A stretch of DNA of 64,000 bases from Verrucomicrobiota bacterium (GTDB lineage Bacteria > Verrucomicrobiota > Verrucomicrobiia > CAIQCK01). The notes under the pieces are model-generated. The model made no database searches and was not told the origin of the DNA. It saw nothing but the letters and a program-made list of their open reading frames with translations. Made by a program: the position numbers and the translations under genes. Within the stretch, counting starts at the first letter, position 1, and each line of letters begins with the position of its first letter. Positions 49,101 to 56,500 of the stretch are shown in pieces. The stretch is taken from NCBI GenBank assembly GCA_016235595.1, contig JACRJX010000035.1, forward strand, positions 49,814 to 113,813, written 5' to 3'.

Positions 49101-49565
49101 GACGATGATAGGAGAATGATGGAGTGGTGAAGTTTGGGATGTCTGGAATGTGGGAGGGGCCTCGGTGCCCCGACCTTCTGCTGTTGCTTGAGCGACGCTG
49201 CTGGCCGGGGCGCCGAGGCCCCTCCCACATTCCAAAGCGCAGAGGCTCCTTAGCACTCGCAACCGGTCGGCAATGACGTCGGCGCTGGGCAAGCCGACGT
49301 GTGGCAGCGATTCCCACGCGGGATAAAACCGCGGCTCCGCGCCGAACGCGATCAGGCTCAGTTCCCAGGCCTCCTGTGATTTCAAACCGTCGGTGACGAT
49401 CAGCAGCGGCCGGGAAAGTTTCCGCGCCAGCAGCGCGGCGAGGAAAGGACGCGCCGGTTCCGCCACCGGCGCCAAAGACAAAAAAGGCCCTCCTGCGATT
49501 GCCGCCATGACCCGGGGGGTCTCAGCGCAACCCAGCGCAATCTCAACCGGACCTTGATTCTGCAT
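46152..49565 (-). CDS. mfd: Transcription-repair coupling factor Mfd, carrying an in-frame palindromic insertion
   Basis: An 1137-residue DNA translocase that removes stalled RNA polymerase and recruits UvrA. N-terminal UvrB-homology modules, an RNA polymerase-interacting domain (about 465-520, EEGDFVVHVEHGIGRYCGLQ), the helicase with Walker A GDVGYGKT (615-622), motif II DEEQ (716-719), and THRLLSGDVQF are followed by the TRG motif region and the C-terminal TRCF domain. Residues about 108-152 have no counterpart in a normal Mfd, where RLRVLR is followed directly by a strand such as IIVAS. The DNA there is a near-perfect inverted repeat that stays in frame. Apart from the insertion all motifs are intact, so the protein should work. 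First gene of mfd-surA-pdxA. Confidence 0.95.
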   Translation of the reverse strand: MQNQGPVEIALGCAETPRVMAAIAGGPFLSLAPVAEPARPFLAALLARKLSRPLLIVTDGLKSQEAWELSLIAFGAEPRFYPAWESLPHVGLPSADVIADRLRVLRSLCALECGRGLGAPASSVAQATAEGRGTEAPPTFQTSQTSPLHHSPIIVASAQSLIQRTFSPKALRTLLLELHVGQEMEMDSLAGKLVRLGYVREAQVQERGQFAVRGGILDLFPIDEPAPLRLEFFGDSIDSMRRFDVATQVSAGRVESCVIGPAGEIGLLQQHTDWLGDLLDFLPRDTLLMMDEPDRLAEAARRYAAELPKDDQFHLPFERLMNWPDVVALSDVVTAGSVELTINSLEAYRPISGGLPEAGVAEQERKKFFSQLRLWTEQDYEVYIFCNNAGERQRLKEILPLHGLGGVPLRLEIGTLAQGFIWPDARLVVVSDAEIFGRYRILRPRKLTKRLPHETRRISDVSELEEGDFVVHVEHGIGRYCGLQEVDMGGARQEVMTVDYAEGARLYVPVAQAHLVTRYVGAGKITPPLSRLGSLAWRKSRAEAEQATHDLAAELLELQAARGALPGHAFKPDTAWQREFEAAFIYEETPDQLTSAAEIKRDMEASKPMDRLLCGDVGYGKTEVAMRAAFKTVMDGRQVAVLVPTTVLAQQHFNTFCERMADYPVRIEMLSRFRTTRQQNRILRALREGSFDIVIGTHRLLSGDVQFRDLGLVIVDEEQRFGVAHKETFKLLRKMVDVLTLTATPIPRTLYLSLMGLRDLSSLDTPPADRLPVQTTVCAYDERVIRDAIRRELARNGQVYFLHNRVHDIEKVALRIGELVPEARVGIGHGQMHEDELESVMQRFVNGEIDVLLCTTIIESGLDIPNANTIIIDRADRFGLADLYQLRGRVGRYKHQAYACLMLPRHGHLFDTARKRITAIRQYSSLGSGYKIAMRDLEIRGAGNILGRQQSGHITAVGFELYCQLLKESIGRLKGQEVKPRIEVRTRLDFLAMTAGEADDGETTAEGTVSRAPCFLPHDYVSDARQRIEAYRKLAQAAAVEEIGSLRQELRDRFGKLPAAAELLLQLATLKLVAGDIGVTSIETRDDKIMLSRGDDYVQINGKFPRLSGRTATAKLKDIHRILAELRKGISPPKPAD
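49145..49233. repeat. 89-nt inverted-repeat (REP/MITE-like) element inserted in frame in mfd
   Basis: Two 28-nt arms (49145-49172 and 49206-49233) are reverse complements with one mismatch, separated by a 33-nt loop. The arm begins GGAATGTGGGAGGGGCCT and is very GC-rich. On the coding strand the element reads through as residues 112-141 of Mfd (ECGRGLGAP... to EGRGTEAPPTF). The bases just outside on the upstream side of the gene (49115-49140) also encode residues not found in Mfd homologues (TSQTSPLHHSP), so the total insertion is about 135 nt. No second copy was seen in this window. Confidence 0.8.
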
Positions 49566-49643
49566 GAAACCGCGAATCTCGAAACTCGACTCGCAAATCG
49601 GTTTCGATCCGCGAGTCGCAATTCGCGATCCGCGGTCTCAACT

Positions 49644-50633
49644 TCACTTCGGCAACAACTCAGCGACGAGCGATTTCTCTTCCTTCAGTTCGTTTTCTGT
49701 CGCCGCGATCTTCGCGCGGCTGAAATCATTGAGCGACAGGCCTTGAACAACCTCGTGATTCCTGCCGTCGCTGCGAACCGGGTAGCTGAAAACAAGGCCC
49801 TTTTCAATCCCGTAGCTGCCGTCACTGCAAACCGCAACGCTGGACCAGTCGCCCTTCCGTGTCGGCGTCGTCAACGCACGCACGGTGTCCACGACGGCGC
49901 TGGCGGCGCTGGCGGCGCTGCTGAGGCCACGCGCCTCAATGATCGCAGTGCCGCGTTCCTGGACGGTGGCGACGAAATCCTTTTCCAGCCATTCGCGGTT
50001 GGCGATGACATCGGTGACAGGCCGACCGCCGATCTTTGCGTTAAAATAGTCCGGATACATCGTGGAGCTGTGGTTGCCCCAAACGGCGAGGTTGGTGACG
50101 GCGGCCACGTTCACACCGGCCTTCTTGGCGAGCTGTATCTTGGCGCGATTCTCGTCGATTTTGGTCATTGCGTACCAACGGGAGCGCGGAACACCGGGCG
50201 CGTTGTTCATGGCGATGCAGCAGTTGGTGTTGCACGGATTGCCAACAACGAGGATGCGAACGTCGCTGGCGGCATTCTTCTGGATGGCCTGGCCCTGGCC
50301 GATGAAGATCCTGCCGTTGATGCCAAGCAGTTCCTTGCGCTCCATGCCGGCCTTGCGGGGGACACCGCCGACCAGCAGCGCCCAGTTCACGTCCTTGAAG
50401 CCTTCGTTGAGGTCGGCGGTGGGCACGACGCCGTCCAGCAGCGGAAATACGCAGTCTTCGAGTTCCATCACGATACCGTTGAGCGCCTTCAACGCTGGCG
50501 CGATCTCGATAAGGTGGAGGATCACCGGTTGCTCCGGCCCAAACATCGCGCCGGAGGCGATGCGAAAAAGCAGGGAGTAACCGATTTGTCCGGCTGCGCC
50601 GGTGACTGCTATATGAATGGGCTTTCTGTTCAT
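49644..50633 (-). CDS. mdh: Malate dehydrogenase (NAD-dependent)
   Basis: A 329-residue lactate/malate dehydrogenase-family enzyme of the cytosolic (two-subunit) MDH branch, which oxidises malate to oxaloacetate in the TCA cycle. The NAD-binding start is IAVTGAAGQIGYSLLFRIASGAMFG. ALLVGGVPRKAGMERKELLGINGRIF supplies the mobile loop with the substrate arginines; VGNPCNTNCCIAMNNAP is the variant of the conserved VGNPANTN motif with two cysteines, and VTNLAVWGNHSSTMYPD contains the catalytic histidine. DENRAK(I)QLA agrees with the same group. It lies 78 nt upstream of mfd on the same strand, and 198 nt downstream of the sulfatase array. Other TCA genes are not present. Confidence 0.95.
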   Translation of the reverse strand: MNRKPIHIAVTGAAGQIGYSLLFRIASGAMFGPEQPVILHLIEIAPALKALNGIVMELEDCVFPLLDGVVPTADLNEGFKDVNWALLVGGVPRKAGMERKELLGINGRIFIGQGQAIQKNAASDVRILVVGNPCNTNCCIAMNNAPGVPRSRWYAMTKIDENRAKIQLAKKAGVNVAAVTNLAVWGNHSSTMYPDYFNAKIGGRPVTDVIANREWLEKDFVATVQERGTAIIEARGLSSAASAASAVVDTVRALTTPTRKGDWSSVAVCSDGSYGIEKGLVFSYPVRSDGRNHEVVQGLSLNDFSRAKIAATENELKEEKSLVAELLPK

Positions 50634-50793
50634 GATTGGTTTCCGAGCGCGCGGAATATATGGGGCTGCTCTCGGTCGTGCAAACTTTTCAGCACAAAAA
50701 AACGAACGAATTGCGGCCGGTTTTCCCCTTCAGAAACCCCGCCTGAGAGTGCTTTGAGGATTCGCGGAAGAGTTGGATGCGCTTCACCGACAG

Positions 50794-50827
50794 TGAGTGG
50801 GCGACCGCGAATCGGTGTCGCCACTCA
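50794..50827 (-). terminator. Hairpin immediately after the sulfatase operon, possible terminator
   Basis: An 11-bp stem with a single bulged base (TGAGTGGGCGAC at 50794-50805 against GTCGCCACTCA at 50817-50827) and an 11-nt loop. It begins 5 nt after the stop codon of the last sulfatase. No U tract follows, so it may need Rho or act as a 3' stability element. Confidence 0.45.
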
Positions 50828-50831
50828 GGCT

Positions 50832-52217
50832 TTAGCGATTCTTTTTTCGTTTCCCTTTTGCGGGCGCGCCCGGCTCGCGGCCGTCACTGTCAGTCTTCCC
50901 GCCGCCCCAGAGAGGTTTCACCAACGTTGCGTTCCACGCGTCCCACTGCGACTGGAGTTCCTTGAGCCTGTCGGGTTGGTCGGCGGCGAGGTCTTTCGTT
51001 TCACCGATGTCGGCAGCGAGGTTGTAGAGCTTCGGCGCGGTCACGGGCTGGCGGCCGCGACCGGTGCGCGTATCGGCATTGCTGTCGTAGCGAACGAGTT
51101 TGTAATCACCGGCGCGAATGGCCATCTGCTCGCCGAACCGCCAGTAGAGCGCGGCGTGCGGAGGGCCGGACTTCTCGCCGCTCATGAACGGAAACAAATC
51201 CACGCCATCGAGTTTCCACTCCGGTTTTACCTCCACGTCCGCGGCGGCCAGCGCCGTGGCGGTCAAGTCGAGTTGGATGACAGGCTGATCGAACACGCCG
51301 GGTTTCACGCGGCCCGGCCACGAGACGACGAACGGCACGCGAATGCCGCCTTCGAGCGTCGTGCGTTTGCTGCCGCGCAGCGGGTCGTTGCGCGAGCTGT
51401 TGACGGTGACTCCCGGCATGGTTGGGCCACCGTTGTCGCTGATGAACGTCACCAGTGTGTTCTTCTCAAGCCCGGCTTCGGCGACCTTCTTGCAGACGCG
51501 GCCAATTGCTTCGTCCATCGCGAACATCATCGCGGCGTATGCGCGGCGCTGTTTATCGGCAATGTTGGGAAACTTCGCGAGCCGTTCGTCGGTGGCATGC
51601 ATCGGCGTGTGGACGGCGTTGAAGGCGAGATAGAGGAACCACGGCTTCGCCTTGTGCCGCTCAATGAACGCCACTGCCTCGCGCCCGAACGCATCCGTGG
51701 TGTAGTCGAGTTCCTTCACCTGTTCAGTGCCCCGGAGGACGCCGCTCACGTCGAAGTAACTGTGCGCGCCGGCCAGGAAGCCGAAGAACTCCTCGAAACC
51801 GCGTTTCTGCGGATGCATCTCCGGCTGCGCGCCCAGGTGCCATTTGCCGACGCAGCCGGTCACGTAGCCGGCGGCCCGGAGCCGGTCAGCGAGGGTGGTC
51901 TCGCTCAACGGCAGACCATGCGGGCCGTTCGGATTGAACTCGTGGCCGAAGCGCGTCTGGTAGCGCCCCGTCATCAGACCCGCTCGCGACGGCGAGCAAT
52001 ACGGCCCGCTGACGTAGCCGTTGGTGAACCGCACGCCCGCAGCGGCGAGCGCGTCGAGGTTGGGCGTCGGGATGTCCTTGCAGCCGTGAAAGCCCACGTC
52101 CGCGTAGCCCATGTCGTCCCCAACAATGAGCAGGATGTTGGGTTTGGACGCGCCAGCGGCGAGACTCACGTCAACGCACAAGGAGAGAAGAACTGCGCAA
52201 ACAACGGATCGTTTCAT
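50832..52217 (-). CDS. Sulfatase (array gene 8), arylsulfatase A/B-type with basic C-terminal tail
   Basis: A 461-residue exported sulfatase. AAGGACACCC before the ATG is a moderate ribosome site. Signal peptide SVVCAVLLSLCVDVSLAAGA. Metal aspartates D34/D35 in IVGDDMGYAD; formylglycine motif C74-S-P-S-R78; GKWHLGAQPEM supplies the lysine and histidine; FISDNGGPT is the second metal pair, and the usual C-terminal domain (YKLVRYDSN ...) follows. It is most similar within the window to the sulfatase at 58014-59351 (shared YCSPSRAGL, GLPLSETTLA, MHATDERLAKF), so the two are likely paralogues. The last 20 residues (GREPGAPAKGKRKKNR) are strongly basic and probably surface-exposed. Last gene of the operon. 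The substrate is unknown. Confidence 0.92.
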   Translation of the reverse strand: MKRSVVCAVLLSLCVDVSLAAGASKPNILLIVGDDMGYADVGFHGCKDIPTPNLDALAAAGVRFTNGYVSGPYCSPSRAGLMTGRYQTRFGHEFNPNGPHGLPLSETTLADRLRAAGYVTGCVGKWHLGAQPEMHPQKRGFEEFFGFLAGAHSYFDVSGVLRGTEQVKELDYTTDAFGREAVAFIERHKAKPWFLYLAFNAVHTPMHATDERLAKFPNIADKQRRAYAAMMFAMDEAIGRVCKKVAEAGLEKNTLVTFISDNGGPTMPGVTVNSSRNDPLRGSKRTTLEGGIRVPFVVSWPGRVKPGVFDQPVIQLDLTATALAAADVEVKPEWKLDGVDLFPFMSGEKSGPPHAALYWRFGEQMAIRAGDYKLVRYDSNADTRTGRGRQPVTAPKLYNLAADIGETKDLAADQPDRLKELQSQWDAWNATLVKPLWGGGKTDSDGREPGAPAKGKRKKNR

Positions 52218-52242
52218 GGGTGTCCTTTTTGTTGGGGGACTG

Positions 52243-53598
52243 TCATTTCAAGATCTTGCCTTCCGATGATTTCCCTGCGCGCCTGCCTTTTGGTTGCTTG
52301 CCGGCATTCTGCTGATAGCCAGCACCGTCGCTGGCCTTGAGCGCCGCGGGTCGGGCGTCTTTGAAACGATCCAGCGCGGCCTGCAATTTCGCGCGCGCGG
52401 CGACCGCCTCGGCGCCAGCGGTTTTGAGCGGCTCCGTTTCGAACGCGTCGGCCGCGTAGTCGAACATCTGGCCGTCGGCGTAAAGCTTGAACCGCTGGTC
52501 GGCGGCGAACTCGCGCTCGCGGGTCGGGTGCCATACGTAGATCCACTCGCGCGGCTGGCCTTTTCTGCCGCGCAACTGCTCCAGCAGGCTGTGGCCATCA
52601 CACGGCTGGCCGTCCGGCAACAGCACGCCCGCGGCCTCGCACATCGTCGGCAAAAAATCGGTTGTATCCACCAAGCCGGCGTTGACTCTGCCGGCGGGAA
52701 TCACGGCCGGCCAGCTCGCGATGAACGGCACATGGGTGCCGCCGGCCTTGCTCTGGCCTTTGCCGCCCATGATGACACGCTCGCCCATGCGCGACTCCAC
52801 GCCGCCGCCGGTGCCGTTGTCGCCGAGGAACATGATCAGCGTGTTCTCGCGCAGCCCATGCTTCTCCAGCGAGGCAACGAGGCTGCCGATGTGTTTGTCC
52901 ATGTACCGCACCATATCAGCGAAATACTTCCTGTCGTTGTTGACCTTCTCGCCTTTGGCCTTCGGATCCCAACCGGCGCTGTCCGGAGTCGGCTGGTAGG
53001 GCGAGTGGGTAAGGATCATCGGGTAGTAAAGCAGGAACGGCCGCGTCTTATGATTCGCAACGAACGCCAGCACCTGCTCGTGAACCACGTCGGGGCCGTA
53101 TTCGCCGTGGGTGAAGTCCTTCTCGGCACCGTTGAACTCCAGGCCGGGATTCGCATACCGTGGCGGCCGGCGCGTGTGCTGCCAGAGACAAGCCTCGTCG
53201 AATCCGAAATGCCGTGGCGCATCCGGCTGCTGGCCCAACTGCCATTTGCCGAAGATGCCGGTGGCATAACCAGCCTGTTTGAGCCGGTGCGCGAACGTGG
53301 TCTGCGCGCGGTCGAGTTCGCCAAACCGGGTGTAGTTGCGGACGTTGTAGAAGCCGGTCATCAGTTGGACGCGCGTGGGGGTGCAAAGCGGTTGGGAGTG
53401 ACAATGCTCGAAGCGCATCCCGCTCGCCGCGAGCTTGTCGAGGTGCGGCGTCTGGTAGGAGGTGCCGCCGTTGACACCGATGCACTCATAGCCGAGGTCG
53501 TCGGCGAGGACGAGGACGATGTTGGGTTTGTCGGCCGCAGTGGCCGACCACGGAAGACACAGAAGACAGGGAAGAAGGAATGAGATCGGATGTTTCAT
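52243..53598 (-). CDS. Sulfatase (array gene 7) with C-T-P-T-R motif and GKWQ variant
   Basis: A 451-residue exported sulfatase. Signal peptide MKHPISFLLPCLLCLPWSATA, nearly the same as in two other array members. D33/D34 in LADDLGYECIG; formylglycine motif C72-T-P-T-R76; FGKWQLGQQPD has Gln where most sulfatases have the active-site histidine; FLGDNGTGGG closes the metal site. The central HTRRPPRYANPGLEFNG segment is distinctive. The tail ends in KQPKGRRAGKSSEGKILK, again rich in Lys/Arg. No ribosome site is obvious. It follows the unknown gene at 53706-54836 after 107 nt and precedes array gene 8 by 25 nt. Expected activity is cleavage of O-sulfate esters; the Gln variant leaves some doubt. 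Confidence 0.9.
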   Translation of the reverse strand: MKHPISFLLPCLLCLPWSATAADKPNIVLVLADDLGYECIGVNGGTSYQTPHLDKLAASGMRFEHCHSQPLCTPTRVQLMTGFYNVRNYTRFGELDRAQTTFAHRLKQAGYATGIFGKWQLGQQPDAPRHFGFDEACLWQHTRRPPRYANPGLEFNGAEKDFTHGEYGPDVVHEQVLAFVANHKTRPFLLYYPMILTHSPYQPTPDSAGWDPKAKGEKVNNDRKYFADMVRYMDKHIGSLVASLEKHGLRENTLIMFLGDNGTGGGVESRMGERVIMGGKGQSKAGGTHVPFIASWPAVIPAGRVNAGLVDTTDFLPTMCEAAGVLLPDGQPCDGHSLLEQLRGRKGQPREWIYVWHPTREREFAADQRFKLYADGQMFDYAADAFETEPLKTAGAEAVAARAKLQAALDRFKDARPAALKASDGAGYQQNAGKQPKGRRAGKSSEGKILK

Positions 53599-53613
53599 GT
53601 GAGTGGGTGGAGT

Positions 53614-53706
53614 TCAGTGGGCGACGATGCGCGAACCACCACGACCGCTGCGGCGGGCTCGCCAGAGTGCGGCGAGCCTCAATGAGAGTGCGAAGAGTAG
53701 TTTCAT
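53614..53706 (-). CDS. Possible 30-codon ORF, overlapping the upstream stop (TGATG); may be a repeat instead
   Basis: Between the unknown protein gene and array gene 7 there is an open frame whose ATG overlaps the preceding TGA by one base (TGATG), the usual sign of translational coupling. The peptide begins MKLLFALSLRLAALWRARR and continues with a Ser/Gly/Arg-rich stretch to ...IVAH, so it is a short hydrophobic helix followed by a basic tail. Inside it lies a perfect 8-bp hairpin (53656-53678). It could be a small membrane peptide, a leader ORF, or simply part of a dispersed repeat placed before sulfatase genes; nothing in this window decides between these. Confidence 0.3.
   Translation of the reverse strand: MKLLFALSLRLAALWRARRSGRGGSRIVAH
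53656..53678. repeat. Perfect 8-bp hairpin in the sulfatase operon, between genes
   Basis: GGCTCGCC (53656-53663) and GGCGAGCC (53671-53678) pair perfectly around a 7-nt loop. It lies in the 107-nt gap before array gene 7, inside the possible 30-codon ORF. It may be an mRNA-processing or attenuation site, or a REP-type repeat; no U tract is present. Confidence 0.45.
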
Positions 53707-54836
53707 CAGTGCAGTCGGGAGAGAATGCTAGCCGACGGCGTGGCGGCGTGCGCGCCGTCCTGGCCAGTGTCGCCAAATGGAAAATGTTTGAGCGAAGCGT
53801 CCATGATCTTGATGCCCTCGTCGAAATGCCCGGCTCCGATCAGGATCAGGCCCAGTTGGAATCCCCGCTTGGGTTCCTTGGCAAGCGCGTAGTGGCGCGG
53901 CGTCGAAGGCGTGGTGTGGGCATCGCAAGCCGGGCCGTTGTTCGGGTCGGTCATGGGCGCGATACGCCTGAGCGCGAACGTCTGCGCCTTGTGGAGCGCC
54001 GCGTCGAGCTTCGGCTCGCGATACGCGGGATTGAAATGTTGCAGTTCCATCAGCGCGTGGGTGGTGAGCATGAAGTAGCCGAGGATGTCTTTGTCCTTCG
54101 GGTCCTTGCCGGAGAGGTTGTAGTGCCAGAAACCGTCGGCCACCTGCGCGGGAATGATCTGACCGTAGATGCACTTGTCGGCTTTCTGTTTGAGCCGCTC
54201 GGAGGTTTCCGGGGCAATCTTGCGCACCCACCCGCTGACCGCCCCCGCCGCCATCGCGATGGACGCGCTCTTATTGATGATGGAAGGCTTGCTCAACGGC
54301 ACCTTGGACTCGCCGGTCCTTACGTCAATGTCCTGCGACCACCAGCCGTTCTCGTTCCAGGGATAATCGTCGAGCACCTTCGCGATGTATTTCAGATCGT
54401 CATCTCGACCGCCTTCCTTGTGCAAGATGCAGGCAACATCCGCCGTGTAGAAACCCAATGCCGGCGGCCCGCCGCCCATGATCGTTTTGCCGTCCGGCTT
54501 CTCCTTTTCCTTAATCGGCAGGACGCCGAATTTCGTCGCGCGCATGTCCTTCAAGACACGATCAGCAAGACTGAGCGCCGCGTTTCGAAAACCTGGGTTG
54601 CCCGTGATCTCGAACATCAGGTAGAACGCGAGCGCCTCCTCTCCGGCAGCCGTTTTACCTTTGAGAGAAGCGACCGTGCCGTCGGAGCCGAGCAGCAGAT
54701 TCAGGTGCCGCGTTGCCGCCGCAAGCAGCCTGGACTTGAACGCAGACACGTCATCGGCGGCATTTGACGCGGGTGGATCGACTGCGAGAGCATGGCCGCA
54801 GAAAACCCACAGGAACAGGAAGAGGAGGGGCTTCAT
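53706..54836 (-). CDS. Exported protein of unknown function inside the sulfatase operon
   Basis: A 376-residue exported protein that is not a sulfatase. Signal peptide MKPLLFLFLWVFCGHALA. The rest is mainly alpha-helical with paired helices and conserved-looking aromatic turns (GEEALAFYLMFEITGNPGF, GPPALGFYTADVACILHKEG, DGFWHYNLSGKDPKDKDILGY), which resembles an (alpha/alpha)6 toroid such as those of unsaturated glucuronyl hydrolases, polysaccharide lyases or terpene-cyclase-like proteins. No catalytic motif can be named. Its start overlaps the stop of array gene 6 (ATGA at 54833-54836), so it is translationally coupled to a sulfatase. By context it probably binds or cuts the sulfated glycan. 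I cannot give it a family name. Confidence 0.75.
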   Translation of the reverse strand: MKPLLFLFLWVFCGHALAVDPPASNAADDVSAFKSRLLAAATRHLNLLLGSDGTVASLKGKTAAGEEALAFYLMFEITGNPGFRNAALSLADRVLKDMRATKFGVLPIKEKEKPDGKTIMGGGPPALGFYTADVACILHKEGGRDDDLKYIAKVLDDYPWNENGWWSQDIDVRTGESKVPLSKPSIINKSASIAMAAGAVSGWVRKIAPETSERLKQKADKCIYGQIIPAQVADGFWHYNLSGKDPKDKDILGYFMLTTHALMELQHFNPAYREPKLDAALHKAQTFALRRIAPMTDPNNGPACDAHTTPSTPRHYALAKEPKRGFQLGLILIGAGHFDEGIKIMDASLKHFPFGDTGQDGAHAATPSASILSRLH

Positions 54837-56476
54837 GGTTGAACCTGAGGTGCCGCGATGATGTCCACGCTCCGTTTCGAGGCGCGGATAGCGCGATAGG
54901 TGGCTTCCATCCGCTTGACGCGGTCGGCGTGGACGGGATCGGCGATCAGGTTTTTCTGCTCGGCGAGGTCGTTCTTCAATTCATAGAGCGCGGCGGGGGC
55001 GTCGTTTTTCACGTCCAGCATCAGTTTGAAGTCGCCGTCGTAGAGCGCATGGGCGATGCCGTGGCTCGGCATCTTGGCAGCCTCATCGGGCCGGATCTTG
55101 CCCGCGCCTTTGCCTTTGCGAGCCGCCTTGCCTTTCGCCCGGGATTGGGTCTCGGCGACGGGGGCTTGCTTGCGCGCAGCCGCGACCGTGCCAGGGCGCG
55201 TGAGCACCACGCTCGCGTCGGTGAAACCGCCGTCGTGGGTCACATCCTTTCCGGGCGAAGATTCGATAAGCATGCTCCGGCGCACAGGGCGGTTGTCATC
55301 GCGCTGGCCGAGCAACACGGGTGCGAGGCTCACGGCGTCGAGGCACTGGTCGGCTGGCACGCTGGCACCGGCCAGTTCGATCATTGTGGGCGTGATGTCA
55401 TGGATGCAGACGAACTGGTTGCGCACGCTGCCGGCGGCGATCTTGCCGGGCCAGCGCACGAGGAACGGCACGCGATGGCCGCCTTCAAAGATGAAACTCT
55501 TCTTCCCACGCAGGCCGGCAACCGCGTCGTGGCCGAAGCCACGCTCGTAGGGCAAGCCGCCGTTGTCGCTGGTGAAACAGATGACGGTGTTGGCTAGCAG
55601 GCCGCGTTGCTCCAGCATCGCCATGAGTTTGCCCAGCAGGATGTCCGGCTCCATCACCATGTCGGTATGCTCGGTCATCTTCGTCTGTCCTTTCAATGCG
55701 GTGCCGCGGATCTCATCGGCCGGCACATAAGGCGCGTGGCCGCCATCGGTGCAAAAGTGCATGAAGAACGGCGTGTCCTTGCGCTCGCGTTGATGCAGGT
55801 CGAGGAACTTCTCCGCGTGATCAAGCAACCGTGCGCCAACCTTGCTAGGGTCCCAGTTCGGCTCGGAGTAATCCACACACACGCCACGCTGGACAGTCTT
55901 GCCTTGGATGATCTTGTCTGCGCCGACTTCCGGCAGTTCGTTGACAAGGAACAACAGCGGCAACGCCTGATGCCCGCGTGGAATAATGGCGCTGTAATCG
56001 AAACCCCACGCGCGCGGGCCTTCGAGCATCGGCTTCGTAAAATCAGGATTGCCGTCGGCCAGCTTTGCGTGTTCACCGCCGAATCCTTGCTTGCCAAACA
56101 TCGCGGTGTGATAGCCCGCGTCCCTGAGCAAATTCGCCGCCGTCTTTTGCCCAGGCAGGATTTGCGAAGGCACATGGAAGCCCCACGTGCCGCCGGGTGT
56201 GCGACCGCGCCACGGATGGTTGCCGGTAAGAATCGAGTAACGAGTCGGCGAGCACAGCGCGGCGGGTGTGTGCGCATCAGTGAACCGCATGCCTTCGCGC
56301 GCGAGCCGGTCCACGCTCGGCGCGGCGATCTTGCTCTTGGGGTTGTAGCACGCGTAATCGCCCCACCCGACGTCGTCGGTGAGGACGACGAGAAAGTTGG
56401 GCCTGTCAGCCGCGGAAGCGAACCACGGAAGACATAACAAACACGGAAGGACGAACCTGAGAATAGTTTGTTTCAT
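54833..56476 (-). CDS. Sulfatase (array gene 6) with a Lys/Ala-rich internal insertion
   Basis: A 547-residue exported sulfatase. The start at 56476 (MKQTILRFVLPCLLCLPW) is set by the signal peptide shared with array genes 4 and 7; the frame runs 54 codons further upstream into the intergenic palindrome. D34/D35 in LTDDVGWGDYA; formylglycine motif C75-S-P-T-R79; GKQGFGGEHAKLADG in place of GKWHLG; FTSDNGGLPYERGFG follows. Near the C-terminus, in the loop that usually carries the last lysine, there is a basic low-complexity insertion (RAKGKAARKGKGAGKIRPDE). Its stop overlaps the start of the next gene by 4 nt. Likely works on the same glycan as its neighbours, with a different sulfate position. 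Confidence 0.9.
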   Translation of the reverse strand: MKQTILRFVLPCLLCLPWFASAADRPNFLVVLTDDVGWGDYACYNPKSKIAAPSVDRLAREGMRFTDAHTPAALCSPTRYSILTGNHPWRGRTPGGTWGFHVPSQILPGQKTAANLLRDAGYHTAMFGKQGFGGEHAKLADGNPDFTKPMLEGPRAWGFDYSAIIPRGHQALPLLFLVNELPEVGADKIIQGKTVQRGVCVDYSEPNWDPSKVGARLLDHAEKFLDLHQRERKDTPFFMHFCTDGGHAPYVPADEIRGTALKGQTKMTEHTDMVMEPDILLGKLMAMLEQRGLLANTVICFTSDNGGLPYERGFGHDAVAGLRGKKSFIFEGGHRVPFLVRWPGKIAAGSVRNQFVCIHDITPTMIELAGASVPADQCLDAVSLAPVLLGQRDDNRPVRRSMLIESSPGKDVTHDGGFTDASVVLTRPGTVAAARKQAPVAETQSRAKGKAARKGKGAGKIRPDEAAKMPSHGIAHALYDGDFKLMLDVKNDAPAALYELKNDLAEQKNLIADPVHADRVKRMEATYRAIRASKRSVDIIAAPQVQP

Positions 56477-56500
56477 GGCAGATTCCATTCCATCGGCAAT

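Noticed and set aside
49554..52340. A 928-codon open frame on the plus strand opposite mdh and a sulfatase
   Set aside because: It lies antisense to two clear genes (mdh and array gene 8). Long antisense frames are expected in GC-rich DNA, and the translation has low-complexity Val/Arg/His composition with no domain.
53486..53776. A 96-codon minus-strand frame across the 5' end of array gene 7
   Set aside because: It is an alternative frame over the signal-peptide DNA and the 107-nt gap. The 30-codon frame with the TGATG overlap is the better candidate there, and even that is uncertain.
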